From: JBBDMC01 sp963826055
GTDB lineage: Bacteria; Pseudomonadota; Alphaproteobacteria; Rhizobiales; Kaistiaceae
Length of the DNA: 64,000 nt
Direction of reading: 5' to 3'
Assembly (NCBI GenBank): GCA_963826055.1
Contig: CAWGVO010000005.1
Coordinates: 62,001-126,000, forward strand
In this document: piece by piece, positions 42,023-50,970 of the stretch
How positions within the stretch are numbered: the first letter of the stretch is position 1
Layout of the letters: every line of letters starts with the position of its first letter
Made by a program: the position numbers and the translations under genes
Notes under the pieces: model-generated
What the model saw: only the letters and a program-made list of their open reading frames with translations
What the model was told of the DNA's origin: nothing
Databases searched by the model: none

Positions 42023-43280
42023 CGTTCTGGTTCAATCGAACGCCGGCAAGCCAATGGGCATGCTGATGCGCCGGCATTGGGTTCCGGCGCTGCTCTCCAG
42101 CGAGTTGCCGGAGCCGGATTGCCCGCCGGTGCGCGTGTCGCTGCTCGGCGAGAAGCTGCTCGGGTTTCGCGACACTGACGGCCGGCCGGGCGTTGTGGCG
42201 GAGTTCTGCCCGCACCGCGGGGCTTCGCTCTTTCTGGGCAGGAACGAGGAGCACGGCATCCGCTGCTCTTTTCATGGCTGGAAATTCGACGTCGGCGGCC
42301 GCTGCGTGGATCTGCCGCAACGTCCCGAGTACGCGAAAAAGATCACCATCAAGTCCTACCCGTGCGTCGAGGTGGGCGACATCGTGTGGGCATATATGGG
42401 CCCGCCGGAGTTGCAGCCCGAGCCGCCGGCACTCGAGTGGGCGACGGTGCCTTCGCCCAATCGCTTCGTGTCGAAACGCATACAGGAGTGCAACTACCTT
42501 CAGGCGATGGAAGGCGGCATCGACACGACCCATGCTTCATGGGTGCACCGCTTCGAGCTCCAGAAGGACCCGATGCACAGGCTCGCCAAGGCAAACGACT
42601 ACATCCGCGCCGATCCGAATCCGGTGTTCGATGTCAAGCGGTCGGAGGGCGGGCTCAACATCTTCGCCCGCCGCAACGCCGGGGACGACGAATACTACTG
42701 GCGCATCACGCAATGGATGATGCCGTGGCACACGCTGATCCCGCCGTTCGGCCCGCACCCGATCGGCGCCCATATGTGGGTTCCGATCGATGACGAAAGC
42801 TGCTGGGCCTGGAGCATCAACTTCTATCCCGACAAGCCGTTGAGCCACGAGGAACGCGCCGAGATGGAGGCCGGCAAGGGCATTCACGTCGAATACATTC
42901 CCGGCACCTTCCGGCCAAAGGCCAACAAGGACAACGATTGGCTGATCGATCGTCATGCCCAGAAGACGAACGAAAGCTACAGCGGCATCGAGGGATTTTC
43001 GATTCAGGACGCCTCGCTTCAGGAAAGCATGGGGCCGATTGTCGACCGTGAGAACGAGCACCTTATTCCGACCGACATGGCCATCGTGGAGGCGCGAAAG
43101 TTCCTCATTGAAATGGCGAACCGCGTGCACGGCGGCGACGCGGGGGCTGTTCCGGGAACGAAATCGGCTCACCAGCGGGTGCGCGCCGCCTCGGCGGTCC
43201 TGCCGAGGGATACCGACGTGTCCAAGTGGGCGGCGGAGTGGCTGGTCGCTGAGACAGGACGCCCGGTGTACTCTATATGA
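42003..43280 (+). CDS. Rieske non-haem iron aromatic oxygenase, alpha subunit (phthalate-dioxygenase-like)
   Basis: A 425-residue ring-hydroxylating oxygenase. The Rieske [2Fe-2S] site is CPHRGASLF and CSFHGWKF near residues 63 and 83. The mononuclear iron site is in EGGIDTTHASWVH near residue 175 (DxxHx4H). Length and domain order fit phthalate 4,5-dioxygenase or vanillate O-demethylase types that need a separate reductase, which is not in the window. The start overlaps the truncated LigI-like gene, and an intradiol dioxygenase gene follows 39 bases later, so hydroxylation or demethylation followed by ring opening is a reasonable inference. Confidence 0.9.
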   Translation: MRKKLSDVLVQSNAGKPMGMLMRRHWVPALLSSELPEPDCPPVRVSLLGEKLLGFRDTDGRPGVVAEFCPHRGASLFLGRNEEHGIRCSFHGWKFDVGGRCVDLPQRPEYAKKITIKSYPCVEVGDIVWAYMGPPELQPEPPALEWATVPSPNRFVSKRIQECNYLQAMEGGIDTTHASWVHRFELQKDPMHRLAKANDYIRADPNPVFDVKRSEGGLNIFARRNAGDDEYYWRITQWMMPWHTLIPPFGPHPIGAHMWVPIDDESCWAWSINFYPDKPLSHEERAEMEAGKGIHVEYIPGTFRPKANKDNDWLIDRHAQKTNESYSGIEGFSIQDASLQESMGPIVDRENEHLIPTDMAIVEARKFLIEMANRVHGGDAGAVPGTKSAHQRVRAASAVLPRDTDVSKWAAEWLVAETGRPVYSI

Positions 43281-43319
43281 GGCGCGGCAACCCCGTCCGC
43301 GTTTCAGCAGGAGTTAACC

Positions 43320-44036
43320 GTGACGTCCGCCAAGGCCCCCTACCCTCACCCGTCTACCCACCTTGGCAAGCGGCGCCTCGAAACGATCCGGGGCTACGTC
43401 GTCAATGAGAAGCGCACGCCCTCCGACGAAGTGCTCGTCGTCACGCCGTCGCAGACGATCGGCCCCTTCTTCCCGCGTGCGCTGCTCCGCGACGAGGACC
43501 GCGACCTCACGCGCACCGACAGGACGGGGCCGCGTGCCGCCGGCGAGGTTATTCACGTCCACGGCCGGATCAGCGACGAGGAAGGTTGCGCCGTCCCCGG
43601 CGCGCTTATCGAGATCTGGCAGGCCAACAAATGGGGCAAATACGATCACCCCGCCGACCAGACCGACGGGCCGGTCGACCCGAATTTCCGGGGCTACGGT
43701 AGGACGCTGTCGGACGAAAACGGCGGCTACGCGTTCCTGACCATCAAGCCGGGAGGCTACCCCAATCCCGGCTACGACAACTGGATGCGGCCTCCCCACA
43801 TCCACTTTTCTATCTTCGCCGCCGGATTGATGCAGCGGATCATCACCCAGCTCTATTTTCCCGGTGAGGAAATGAACGACATCGACCCAATTCTCAACGG
43901 CGTCGAGGACTTGCGAGCGCGACAGGCACTGATTTCCCGCGAAGAGGCCGGCCCCGACACGCCCGCCGGCACGCGGGGCTTCCGCTTCGACATCGTCCTG
44001 CGCGGCCGGTTGGCCACACCGTTCTTCGTCGAATGA
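43320..44036 (+). CDS. Intradiol ring-cleavage dioxygenase, protocatechuate 3,4-dioxygenase beta-like
   Basis: A 238-residue protein of the PcaH family. The Fe(III) ligands are visible: Tyr in WGKYDHPAD, Tyr in GYDNWMRPPHIHF and two His in the same segment. TPSQTIGPFFPRALL and PGALIEIWQAN are family hallmarks. The start is GTG 43320 after GGAG. PcaG, the usual alpha partner, is not next to it, so it may act alone or on a different catechol. Position after the Rieske oxygenase suggests cleavage of that enzyme's product. Confidence 0.9.
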   Translation: MTSAKAPYPHPSTHLGKRRLETIRGYVVNEKRTPSDEVLVVTPSQTIGPFFPRALLRDEDRDLTRTDRTGPRAAGEVIHVHGRISDEEGCAVPGALIEIWQANKWGKYDHPADQTDGPVDPNFRGYGRTLSDENGGYAFLTIKPGGYPNPGYDNWMRPPHIHFSIFAAGLMQRIITQLYFPGEEMNDIDPILNGVEDLRARQALISREEAGPDTPAGTRGFRFDIVLRGRLATPFFVE

Positions 44037-44109
44037 CGGTGGTGGAAATATCGCCGAACCACCTTGCCGAAATAACCCACGCGGCGCCTGCCACGCCCCG
44101 GGCGGGGCG

Positions 44110-44634
44110 GTGACAGCGCGAAGCGGCGAGCTGAACGGCGCACATTGGCGCTATGCGATCGCTTTCTATGGGCGTCCGGGTGTTGAAGAGGCGTGTTTAA
44201 CGCTGCAGGACGAGGGCGGTGTCGACGTTGTGTTGATGCTGATGGTCTCGTTCGCGGCTCAAGATGGGCGAGATTTCGTCGACCACATCGCCGAGGCTGA
44301 CGCGATCGTCAGCGAATGGCGCGCCCACGTTGTCACGCCGTTGCGCGCGGTGCGGCGGGAAATGAAGCGGCTTCCCGCTATCGGTTTCGACGGCGCAGCC
44401 GACCGCTTGAGGATGAGGGTGAAAGCATTGGAACTGGATGCCGAACAGATCGAGGCGGCGATGCTGGCGGACTTCGTGGGCCATTGCTCCACGCCGCGGG
44501 CTGGTGTCCCCAGCGATCTTCACACTACCTTGAGGGCCGTCGTCGCGTTCTACGCCGGACCGACTTTGGCCGCGTCCGCGTCTCTCAAGGAGGCTGTCAC
44601 CACCATCTCCACCGCTGCCGGAGAAGTAGCCTGA
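44110..44634 (+). CDS. TIGR02444 family protein (DUF2390-like)
   Basis: A 174-residue alpha-helical protein matching the TIGR02444 family, with HWRYAIAFYGRPGVEEACLT near the start, then DEGGVDVVLMLM and the basic segment LRAVRREMKRLP. The function is unknown. The family is common in Proteobacteria, often near housekeeping genes, so its place between aromatic-catabolism genes is unexpected. The start is GTG 44110 with a G-rich leader. It ends 26 bases before ubiX. Confidence 0.75.
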   Translation: MTARSGELNGAHWRYAIAFYGRPGVEEACLTLQDEGGVDVVLMLMVSFAAQDGRDFVDHIAEADAIVSEWRAHVVTPLRAVRREMKRLPAIGFDGAADRLRMRVKALELDAEQIEAAMLADFVGHCSTPRAGVPSDLHTTLRAVVAFYAGPTLAASASLKEAVTTISTAAGEVA

Positions 44635-44660
44635 AGGATCCGCTTTCGCGCGGGCCACAC

Positions 44661-45239
44661 ATGGAGTTGCTCGTGTCTTCACCCCCACTGGTCATCGGCA
44701 TAAGCGGCGCATCGGGCATGCCCTACGGGATCAGGGCACTTGAGCTCCTGAAGCAGGCGGGAATCGAGACCCGCCTCATCTTGACCCGCTCCGCGCAAGT
44801 GACCCTCGCCCACGAGACCGCGCTGAAAGTATCCGATGTGAACGCTCTCGCCGGTGTTGCCCACCGGCCAGACGACATCGCCGCACCCATATCCAGCGGT
44901 TCATTCCCGACAATGGGGATGTTGATTGCCCCGTGTTCCATACGCACGCTGTCCGAGATCGCGACCGGCGTGACCTCCTCGCTGCTGACGCGAGCGGCCG
45001 ACGTGACTTTGAAGGAGCGTCGGCGCCTGCTGCTGATGGTCCGCGAGACGCCCCTTCACCTCGGTCATATTCGGGCCATGGCCACGGCGACCGAAATCGG
45101 CGCGATCATCATGCCGCCCGTGCCGGCGTTCTATTCGGCGCCCGCGACAATTGAAGGCATGGTGGACCACACCGTTGGGCGCGCACTCGACCTTTTCGGC
45201 ATTGATGCGGGAGTTGTACGGCGCTGGGGTATGCCATAA
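44661..45239 (+). CDS. ubiX: UbiX/Pad1 flavin prenyltransferase
   Basis: A 192-residue flavoprotein of the UbiX/Pad1 family, the usual length. The FMN motif is VIGISGASGMPYGIRALELL near residue 11. GSFPTMGMLIAPCSIRTLSE and LLMVRETPLHLGHI contain conserved SAM- or prenyl-binding residues. The enzyme makes prenylated FMN for UbiD-type decarboxylases. No ubiD is found in the window. Location after a Rieske oxygenase and an intradiol dioxygenase suggests a role in hydroxyarylic acid decarboxylation, though a general ubiquinone role is equally possible. Confidence 0.92.
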   Translation: MELLVSSPPLVIGISGASGMPYGIRALELLKQAGIETRLILTRSAQVTLAHETALKVSDVNALAGVAHRPDDIAAPISSGSFPTMGMLIAPCSIRTLSEIATGVTSSLLTRAADVTLKERRRLLLMVRETPLHLGHIRAMATATEIGAIIMPPVPAFYSAPATIEGMVDHTVGRALDLFGIDAGVVRRWGMP

Positions 45240-45448
45240 CACCCCGCGCCATACGGCCAAAAACCTAAGTATTCCATGCGGCACCCTTGGCGACACCCCG
45301 GGGGCCGCGCCGCTTGTCATGGTTCAGCACCGGCTGAGGGGCGGCGGCCTTGCTGCAACATCCCGCATTATCGGTTGCGTCGTTTACACAGAAAGCCTGT
45401 CCAAAACACATAGACGCGCACCGCGTCCGCGTTCGCACTGAAGTAGTG

Positions 45449-45481
45449 GATTCGAACTCACGACCTCTGCCTTCGGAGGCA
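45449..45481 (-). other. tRNA-Arg(CCG) internal fragment, possible attachment-site relic
   Basis: On the minus strand the 33 bases read TGCCTCCGAAGGCAGAGGTC and then GTGAGTTCGAATC, the anticodon arm to T-loop of an alphaproteobacterial tRNA-Arg(CCG) with one base missing. No acceptor stem or D-arm is present. Integrase attachment cores often lie in this part of tRNA genes. Confidence 0.6.
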
Positions 45482-45572
45482 CCGCTCCGGGTGCCACACG
45501 CGCCGCCGAGACGCGTGAGCACAAAAGACCGACTGTTTCGTCAGCCATCTAAACACAAAGCGCTTCCCATAC

Positions 45573-45598
45573 GCTTCCCAATTCGAAGATTGGGAAGC
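45573..45598. terminator. Perfect hairpin downstream of tRNA-Lys
   Basis: GCTTCCCAAT (45573-45582) and ATTGGGAAGC (45589-45598) pair perfectly around TCGAAG. It lies about 40 bases beyond the tRNA-Lys 3' end. No strong T-run follows, so a processing or termination role is only possible. Confidence 0.45.
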
Positions 45599-45636
45599 AT
45601 GCGAGCCCAATAATAAGACTAAGCTATTGAAAAGTT

Positions 45637-45712
<76 letters not shown>

Positions 45713-45849
45713 GCCGCAGGAGCGGCCTGGCTCAAGGCCGACGGTTGCCTACCAAAGCCCCCCCACCCTGTCCAGCCGGGCACAGAGCGATGGCCGTGCT
45801 TTGCGGCCAACCCCCGAGCCGGGGACATATTTGACCGCCATCGCCGTTT

Positions 45850-46557
45850 TCAAGCGGTGCTTGACGTCTCGGCCTCTGCCTCGATCAGGCGGGGTTGCTT
45901 GAAGATCTCGATCTTGTGCCCCTCGACGGCGATGCAGCCTTCCTTGGCGAGCGCCCTCAATTGCTTGTTGACCGCCTCGCGGCTCGCCCCGAGCATCTGC
46001 GCCAGCGCCCCCTGCGTGAGGTCCAGATTGACGATCGCCATGTCGCTCTCGACCCGGCCGTGAATGACTGCAATCTGGTTCAGAAGCATCAGCAGCCGAT
46101 GGCGAAGGTCGTGGAAGATCGCCTGGTCGATCTGGTCGTTGGTCGCGCGCAGCCGCTCGCAGAGCGTCAGGATGATCTGCCGGGCGAGCCGGGTCGACGT
46201 TTCGAGCAGTTGCAGGAACGGTTCACGCCCGATGTACGCGAGCCTGGTCTCGGTGAGCGCCGCCGCTCCAGCACTCCGCGGCAGACCGTCGAGCAGCGCC
46301 ATCTCCCCGATCACCTCCCCCTCCTCGGCGAGGTTGATCGTCGCCTCGCGCCCGTCCTCAGACGTGAGGTAGATGCGCACGATGCCGGAAAGGACGACGT
46401 AGAGCCCGTCGGACTCGTCACCCTGTTCGAACAACACCGCGCCAGCGGCCAGTGTCTTCTCGCGGACAATCCCGGCGAGACGCTTGAGTTCGTCGTCGTC
46501 AAGCCCGTTAAAAAACACCGTACGTCCAAGCGCCTGGACGGTCTCCTCAACCCTCAT
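45850..46557 (-). CDS. Crp/Fnr-family transcriptional regulator
   Basis: A 235-residue regulator. The cyclic-nucleotide-binding-like beta-barrel spans about residues 20-120 (DGLYVVLSGIVRIYLTSEDG and GEVIGEMALLDGLPRSAGAA, near the Crp phosphate-binding cassette). The HTH is LTQGALAQMLGASREAVNKQ near residue 180. The N-terminal Cys cluster of oxygen-sensing FNR is absent, so it is Crp-like. ATG 46557 is chosen because GGAGG lies five bases before it. It is divergent from mscS. It may respond to cAMP or another small effector. Confidence 0.88.
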   Translation of the reverse strand: MRVEETVQALGRTVFFNGLDDDELKRLAGIVREKTLAAGAVLFEQGDESDGLYVVLSGIVRIYLTSEDGREATINLAEEGEVIGEMALLDGLPRSAGAAALTETRLAYIGREPFLQLLETSTRLARQIILTLCERLRATNDQIDQAIFHDLRHRLLMLLNQIAVIHGRVESDMAIVNLDLTQGALAQMLGASREAVNKQLRALAKEGCIAVEGHKIEIFKQPRLIEAEAETSSTA

Positions 46558-46696
46558 CGCCACCTCCGGCACCTCAACAGGTACCATCCCGGCCCGGTCA
46601 TGGCGAGCATCGAAATCGGCCCGCAAGCCTTTGTCTCGCCTCATCATGTTGGGTATCAAGCCTTGGCACGATGACTCGGCCACGGGAGATTGACAG

Positions 46697-47569
46697 ATGG
46701 ACATCGCACAAACCGCCCAGGATCTGGGATCGTTCGCCGCGGTCGCCTGGGCCGCCCTTGCCGATTTTCTGCCACGCCTGGTGGCCGCCATCCTGATCCT
46801 CGTCCTCGGCTACATCGTCGCCGGGTGGGGCGCGCGGGCGAGCCGGAGCGTGCTGGAGCGAACCGGCCGCCTTGACGCGACCCTGCTTCCGGTCATCGGC
46901 GCGGCCGTCCGCTATGGCGTCCTGATTTTCGTTTTCGTCGCCACCCTCAGCCAGCTCGGCGTTCAGACCGCCTCGGTGCTCGCCGCCCTCGGCGCAGCCG
47001 GCCTCGCCATAGGCCTTGCCTTGCAGGGCACGCTGCAGAACATAGCGGCCGGCATCATGCTCCTGTGGCTGCGCCCGTTTCGGGTTGGCGACTATATCGA
47101 GACCTCTTCCGTTGCGGGTACCGTTGAGGAGTTGGCGCTGTTCGCCACCCGGCTGAAAACCTGGGACGGAATCTACAAATTCGTCCCGAATTCGGAGCTG
47201 TGGAACACGATCCTCACCAACTACACCCGCAACGCTACCCGGCTGATCCTGATCGAGTTTGGCATCGCCTACGAGGACGATATGGCCGAGGGCCGCCGCG
47301 TGCTCAAGGAGCACGCCGAGGCGCACCCCAAGGTTCTCAAGAACCCCGAAGTCCAGGTCGTTCCGTTGTCCCTCGGCGACAGCTCCGTCGTGCTCCAGCT
47401 CAGGGCGTGGTCCAACACCAGCGAGTTCTGGGCAACCCGATGGGATCTCACCCAGGGCGGCAAGAAGGCGCTGGAAGCAGCCGGCATCACCATCCCCTTC
47501 CCGCAGCGGGTGGTGCATATGGCGAACGCCAGTTCGCCGGCGGCGAGCAACCGCGCCGACGCCGCCTGA
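46697..47569 (+). CDS. mscS: Small-conductance mechanosensitive channel
   Basis: A 290-residue MscS channel with three transmembrane helices near residues 20-42, 62-82 and 90-112. The pore helix TM3 is ALGAAGLAIGLALQGTLQNI, with its Gly/Ala packing pattern. PFRVGDYIE and the beta domain with FVPNSELWNTILTNYT follow. It opens under membrane tension to protect cells from osmotic downshock. A partial copy of its pore region lies 950 bases downstream. Confidence 0.93.
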   Translation: MDIAQTAQDLGSFAAVAWAALADFLPRLVAAILILVLGYIVAGWGARASRSVLERTGRLDATLLPVIGAAVRYGVLIFVFVATLSQLGVQTASVLAALGAAGLAIGLALQGTLQNIAAGIMLLWLRPFRVGDYIETSSVAGTVEELALFATRLKTWDGIYKFVPNSELWNTILTNYTRNATRLILIEFGIAYEDDMAEGRRVLKEHAEAHPKVLKNPEVQVVPLSLGDSSVVLQLRAWSNTSEFWATRWDLTQGGKKALEAAGITIPFPQRVVHMANASSPAASNRADAA

Positions 47570-47701
47570 ACTCCCCGTCTGCGAAGATTTGCCTCAGGCT
47601 ATTTTGACGATAGTATAGAAGCCGGCTTATTGCTTTTTCGCCATGACGTGACGCAGTGTTTCAGAGGTATTTCTCTTTGTGTCTGAGTTGGAGTTAAAGG
47701 C

Positions 47702-48016
47702 TTGGGTAGAGTAAGCATCGCCGAGCCGCAGGTCGTCAGGGCCATGTGGGCTTACAGCGAACTGCGCTCGTCGCGTTTCGCTGCCCTCTATTCTCGACGG
47801 TTCCCTGACGCAACAGACCTGATCGCCAAAGCGACCTCAGGCGTGGAGTTCGATTTCCTTTCCACGGACGAGGTCGAGCGGCTGACCCGGTATGTCGAGG
47901 TCTTCAGGCCATTGGCACGAGCCCTAGACGCGTCTTCGGTCGGTCACACGTTCGTTTGCGAGTCGTGGGACAAGAAAAAGCTGGAGCAAGCGCTGACCTT
48001 GCCCGCCATGACTTAG
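47702..48016 (+). CDS. Hypothetical protein
   Basis: A 104-residue protein starting TTG 47702 (AAAGG upstream). It appears soluble and helical (MWAYSELRSSRFAALYSRRF and ADEVERL-like stretches), with no motif I recognise. The upstream gap is AT-rich, and GC content is a little lower than in mscS. It lies between mscS and a partial mscS copy, so it could be inserted or duplicated material. Confidence 0.5.
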   Translation: MGRVSIAEPQVVRAMWAYSELRSSRFAALYSRRFPDATDLIAKATSGVEFDFLSTDEVERLTRYVEVFRPLARALDASSVGHTFVCESWDKKKLEQALTLPAMT

Positions 48017-48028
48017 GGCGCTCGATGC

Positions 48029-48421
48029 GTGCCGTTCTGGAAGTTTGTCCGCTCCGCGCCGAAGCCAGACCAGGGCACGGCTTTCCTGGACCCGCGTAAC
48101 ACGGCCAATCAATTGGGCGATAACGATGCGTTCGTCCAACACGAGCCGGTGATCGCCGTGCTGCATCGTGGCCGACCACTGCTCATCGACGGCTACCTGA
48201 GAAGCATCCTGTTCTACCGTCTCGGCCGCGCCGACCAGCGTCTGAGCGCATGGGTCCCCGACCGCAAATCCAGCCGGATGGCACAGCGCGCGGGTCATAC
48301 CCGCGGCGTCACCCTCACAGCGGTCGCCGCGGCGTCTGTGATCGGCGACCAGCCGTACGTTGATTTCCTGCTTCCGATGATGTCCACAGCCGTTCGGGTA
48401 GCATTTGCCCTGGCGGCCTAG
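48029..48421 (+). CDS. Hypothetical protein
   Basis: A 130-residue protein beginning at GTG 48029, twelve bases after the previous gene. The middle part (HEPVIAVLHRGRPLLIDGYL) resembles a ParB-like/DUF nuclease segment, where a conserved DG often follows, but the match is weak. The C-terminus is hydrophobic. I cannot assign a function. The tight spacing suggests an operon with the preceding hypothetical gene, perhaps a captured two-gene unit. Confidence 0.5.
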   Translation: MPFWKFVRSAPKPDQGTAFLDPRNTANQLGDNDAFVQHEPVIAVLHRGRPLLIDGYLRSILFYRLGRADQRLSAWVPDRKSSRMAQRAGHTRGVTLTAVAAASVIGDQPYVDFLLPMMSTAVRVAFALAA

Positions 48422-48517
48422 CTGACGGCTCGCCGCCCTTGATTCGCACCTTCCGTCCGCAATCGTGACAATGCCAAAGGGACACGGGCGCGTCATTGCT
48501 TCGCGCGGCCGAGCCCT

Positions 48518-48694
48518 TGGCGCCGCCGGTCTCGCCGTAGGCCTGGCCCTCCAGGCACCCTGCAGAACATAGCAGCCGGCATCATGCTCCTGTGGCTGCG
48601 CCCGTCTCGGGTCGGCGACTACATCGAGACGTCTTCCGTCGCCGGCACGGTCGAGGAGCTGGCGCTGTTCGCCACCCGCACCGACGCCGCCTGA
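48518..48694 (+). pseudogene. Partial duplicate of mscS with internal deletion
   Basis: About 150 bases match the TM3 and adjacent region of mscS (LGAAGLAVGLALQ, then IAAGIMLLWLRPSRVGDYIE and TVEELALFATR). They are joined directly to the last codons (TDAA, stop). One G is missing in the LQGTLQ region, which breaks the frame. The 5' half and most of the cytoplasmic domain are absent. Confidence 0.85.
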
Positions 48695-48835
48695 CAGCAA
48701 CGGTAAGAGAAGGCGAACCACGCGAAGGGCCTTTTCCACAAGCGTCATCGACGCGTCATCGCCGCGTTATCCGTCGGTCACGCCCCGCGTCTATGGCCGG
48801 GATGTCCCTTGACCACCGGACAACGGAGCAAACCA

Positions 48836-50203
48836 ATGACCGGCATTCGCGCGGGCACGCTCGCCGTCGCCCTATTTGTCCTTCCCGCCTCACTCCACGC
48901 TGAAACCGCCACGCTCTACAAGGCCGCCCCCGGCCAGGCAGCGCTTGCGATCGGCCGCTACCAGTCGACGGTCGCCGGCGCCAGGGCGCTCGACCTCGAC
49001 GTCGGCATCGGCTCGGCCGCTTTCCGCGACCCCAACGATCCGCCGAACGTGTTCTATACGATGTCGGATCGCGGCCCGAACTTCACCTGCGACGACGCGG
49101 TCGGCCTCATGGGCGTCGCCGCCGACGCGATCTGTCCGGAGGCTCCCGGCATGAAGCCCGGCAGCGGACGCATCTACCCGACGCCGGACTTCACCATTTC
49201 GATCTATCACGTCGAACTCGACCCGGAGGCCAGGACATACAAGGTCATCGGCGTCATCCCCCTTAAGACGCCGAAAGGCAACCCGGTCAGCGGCCTCACC
49301 AATCCACTGAAAGTCGCGGCCACCGACAAGCCGCGCGACGGCAACGGCGCGCCAATCACGCAGGATCCGAATGCCCTCGACGCGGAAGGTCTCGTGCGGC
49401 TTGCCGACGGCCGCTTCTTCATCGGCGAGGAAAACGCCACCGGTATCGCCGAGGTATCGTCGGACGGCGTCGTGGTGCGCCGCTTCGTTCCGGCTGGAAC
49501 CGAGCAGGATTTCGCCGCCGCCGACTACCCCGTGTCCGGCAGTCTGCCGGCGATCCTCGCCAGGCGGCACTCCAACCGTGGGATCGAGTCGCTGAGCATG
49601 TCCGACGACGGCGCGTTTCTCTACGCCATGGTGCAGAACCCGCTCGATAATCCCGACTCCAAGACTTACGGCAACGCGATCAACACGCGCCTGTTCAAAC
49701 TCGCCATCGGCAAGAACGGTGATGCGACGGCCCTGACGCCGGTGGCCGAATACGTTTACCAGCTCGACGACTGGCAGGCCTACAAGGCGCTCGGCGCCAC
49801 CGACGCGGAGAAGCCAAGCTCGCTCAGGATCAGCGAGATGACCGCGCTCGGCCACGATCATTTCCTGGTCGACGAGCGCACCGATCAGATCGCCAAGCTG
49901 TTCGAGATCAGCCTCGACGGCGCCACAAACATCCTCGGCGGCCGCTGGGACGACCCGGCCGCGAGCCCGAGCCTGGAGCAGAGCGACGAGCTGACCGCGG
50001 TGGGCGTTTCGCCGGTGACCAAGGTCGAGCGCCTGGTCGCGTCCTCGGTCGAAGGCGCCTCGCCGCGCTATCCGGCGAAGATCGAGGGCCTGGCGCTGAG
50101 CGGCGACGGACGGCTGTTCATGATCAATGACAACGACTTCGGCATCGCCGGCGATCCGACCGAGATCGTTGTCGTAGACGATCCCGGGCTCGGACCCCGT
50201 TAG
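48836..50203 (+). CDS. Secreted phytase-like esterase (PF13449-type)
   Basis: A 455-residue protein with a signal peptide (RAGTLAVALFVLPASLHA, cleavage before ETAT). The rest fits the 'esterase-like activity of phytase' family, a beta-propeller fold: RALDLDVGIGSAAFRDPNDP, YTMSDRGPNF, ALDAEGLVRLADGRFFIGEE, SNRGIESLSMSDDGAFLYAM and a C-terminal IEGLALSGDGRLFMINDNDF. Acidic loops probably bind metal. The substrate is uncertain, likely a phosphoester or a lactone in the periplasm. GGAG lies a few bases before ATG 48836. A hairpin terminator follows 26 bases after the stop. Confidence 0.85.
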   Translation: MTGIRAGTLAVALFVLPASLHAETATLYKAAPGQAALAIGRYQSTVAGARALDLDVGIGSAAFRDPNDPPNVFYTMSDRGPNFTCDDAVGLMGVAADAICPEAPGMKPGSGRIYPTPDFTISIYHVELDPEARTYKVIGVIPLKTPKGNPVSGLTNPLKVAATDKPRDGNGAPITQDPNALDAEGLVRLADGRFFIGEENATGIAEVSSDGVVVRRFVPAGTEQDFAAADYPVSGSLPAILARRHSNRGIESLSMSDDGAFLYAMVQNPLDNPDSKTYGNAINTRLFKLAIGKNGDATALTPVAEYVYQLDDWQAYKALGATDAEKPSSLRISEMTALGHDHFLVDERTDQIAKLFEISLDGATNILGGRWDDPAASPSLEQSDELTAVGVSPVTKVERLVASSVEGASPRYPAKIEGLALSGDGRLFMINDNDFGIAGDPTEIVVVDDPGLGPR

Positions 50204-50218
50204 GAGCGCCGGACCCCG

Positions 50219-50854
50219 TCAGCCCAGGCGAGGGGTGCGGTGTTTTCCCCGCGCCCCTCGTTTTCTCGCCGCCGCGGACGGGCCGGCGGCCCGCCCGACC
50301 AACGCCGCGGCCGCGGCCGCCGCCCTCTCCACATATCCGACGTCGTCGTGAATCAGCGTCAGCGCGTTGGCGCCCTCGAGGAGCAGTACAATCTCACGCG
50401 CGGCCAGTTCCTCGTTGGTCACGCCAAGCCGTCTTAGGTGCGATGCCAGCGCGGCCTCCACGGCGTGCTTGTGCTTGCTCGCCGCCCGCCGGGCGGGGTG
50501 GCCGGGCAGTTCGGCAAGCTCCATCGCAATTCGGGTGAACCCGGCTCCATGCCAACCCGGCGTCGCGGCCCAGCGGGCAAATGCGGCGAAGATGGCTTGG
50601 ACCGCTTCGGCAGGGTCGCTTTCGGATGCCGCCACCGACGTCTCGATCAGTCTCAGCATATGATCCTGCTGCTCATCGAGCACGGTTCCGACGAGCGCGT
50701 CCTTGCTATCGAAATGATAGTAAAACGTCTTCTTCGTCACCTCGGCCCTCGCTGCTATCGCGTCGACGCTCGCGCGATAGAAGCCATCCCGATAGAAGCA
50801 CCGGTAAGCAGCGTCGAGAATCTTTTCTCGCGTTGAGTTGGCGCTTCGAGGCAT
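50219..50854 (-). CDS. TetR-family transcriptional regulator
   Basis: A 211-residue TetR repressor. The N-terminal HTH is clear: TREKILDAAYRCFYRDGFYR, ASVDAIAARAEVTKKTFYYH and FDSKDALVG. The C-terminal ligand domain is variable and gives no clue to the effector. A perfect 28-base palindrome begins five bases upstream of its ATG and covers the gap to the divergent HExxH protein gene, so it very probably represses both itself and that gene. Confidence 0.92.
   Translation of the reverse strand: MPRSANSTREKILDAAYRCFYRDGFYRASVDAIAARAEVTKKTFYYHFDSKDALVGTVLDEQQDHMLRLIETSVAASESDPAEAVQAIFAAFARWAATPGWHGAGFTRIAMELAELPGHPARRAASKHKHAVEAALASHLRRLGVTNEELAAREIVLLLEGANALTLIHDDVGYVERAAAAAAALVGRAAGPSAAARKRGARGKHRTPRLG
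50229..50264 (+). terminator. Intrinsic terminator of the phytase-like gene
   Basis: Arms CGAGGGGTGCGG (50229-50240) and CCGCGCCCCTCG (50249-50260) pair with one G-T wobble and are followed by TTTT. It lies within the 3' end of tetR on the other strand. Confidence 0.75.
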
Positions 50855-50858
50855 GCCA

Positions 50859-50886
50859 CACGTATACTCACTAGTGAGTATACGTG
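50859..50886. promoter_or_regulatory. Perfect 28-bp palindromic operator upstream of tetR
   Basis: Each half reads CACGTATACTCACT, joined to its exact complement at 50872/50873. The centre ACTAGT and the flanking GTATAC are themselves palindromic. The length and position match a TetR autoregulatory operator. Confidence 0.9.
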
Positions 50887-50970
50887 CAAGCAGCGGCAGC
50901 GGTACCTTTCCCAGCCGAAGTCTGCCGCCAGCCCCTGCCGGCGGCCCGTCGCGAAGAGGGAGGAGGCTTC

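Noticed and set aside
45850..46557. Oxygen-sensing FNR acting at the hemA box
   Set aside because: The N-terminal cysteine cluster is missing, so it is Crp-like. The hemA box would need a different FNR.
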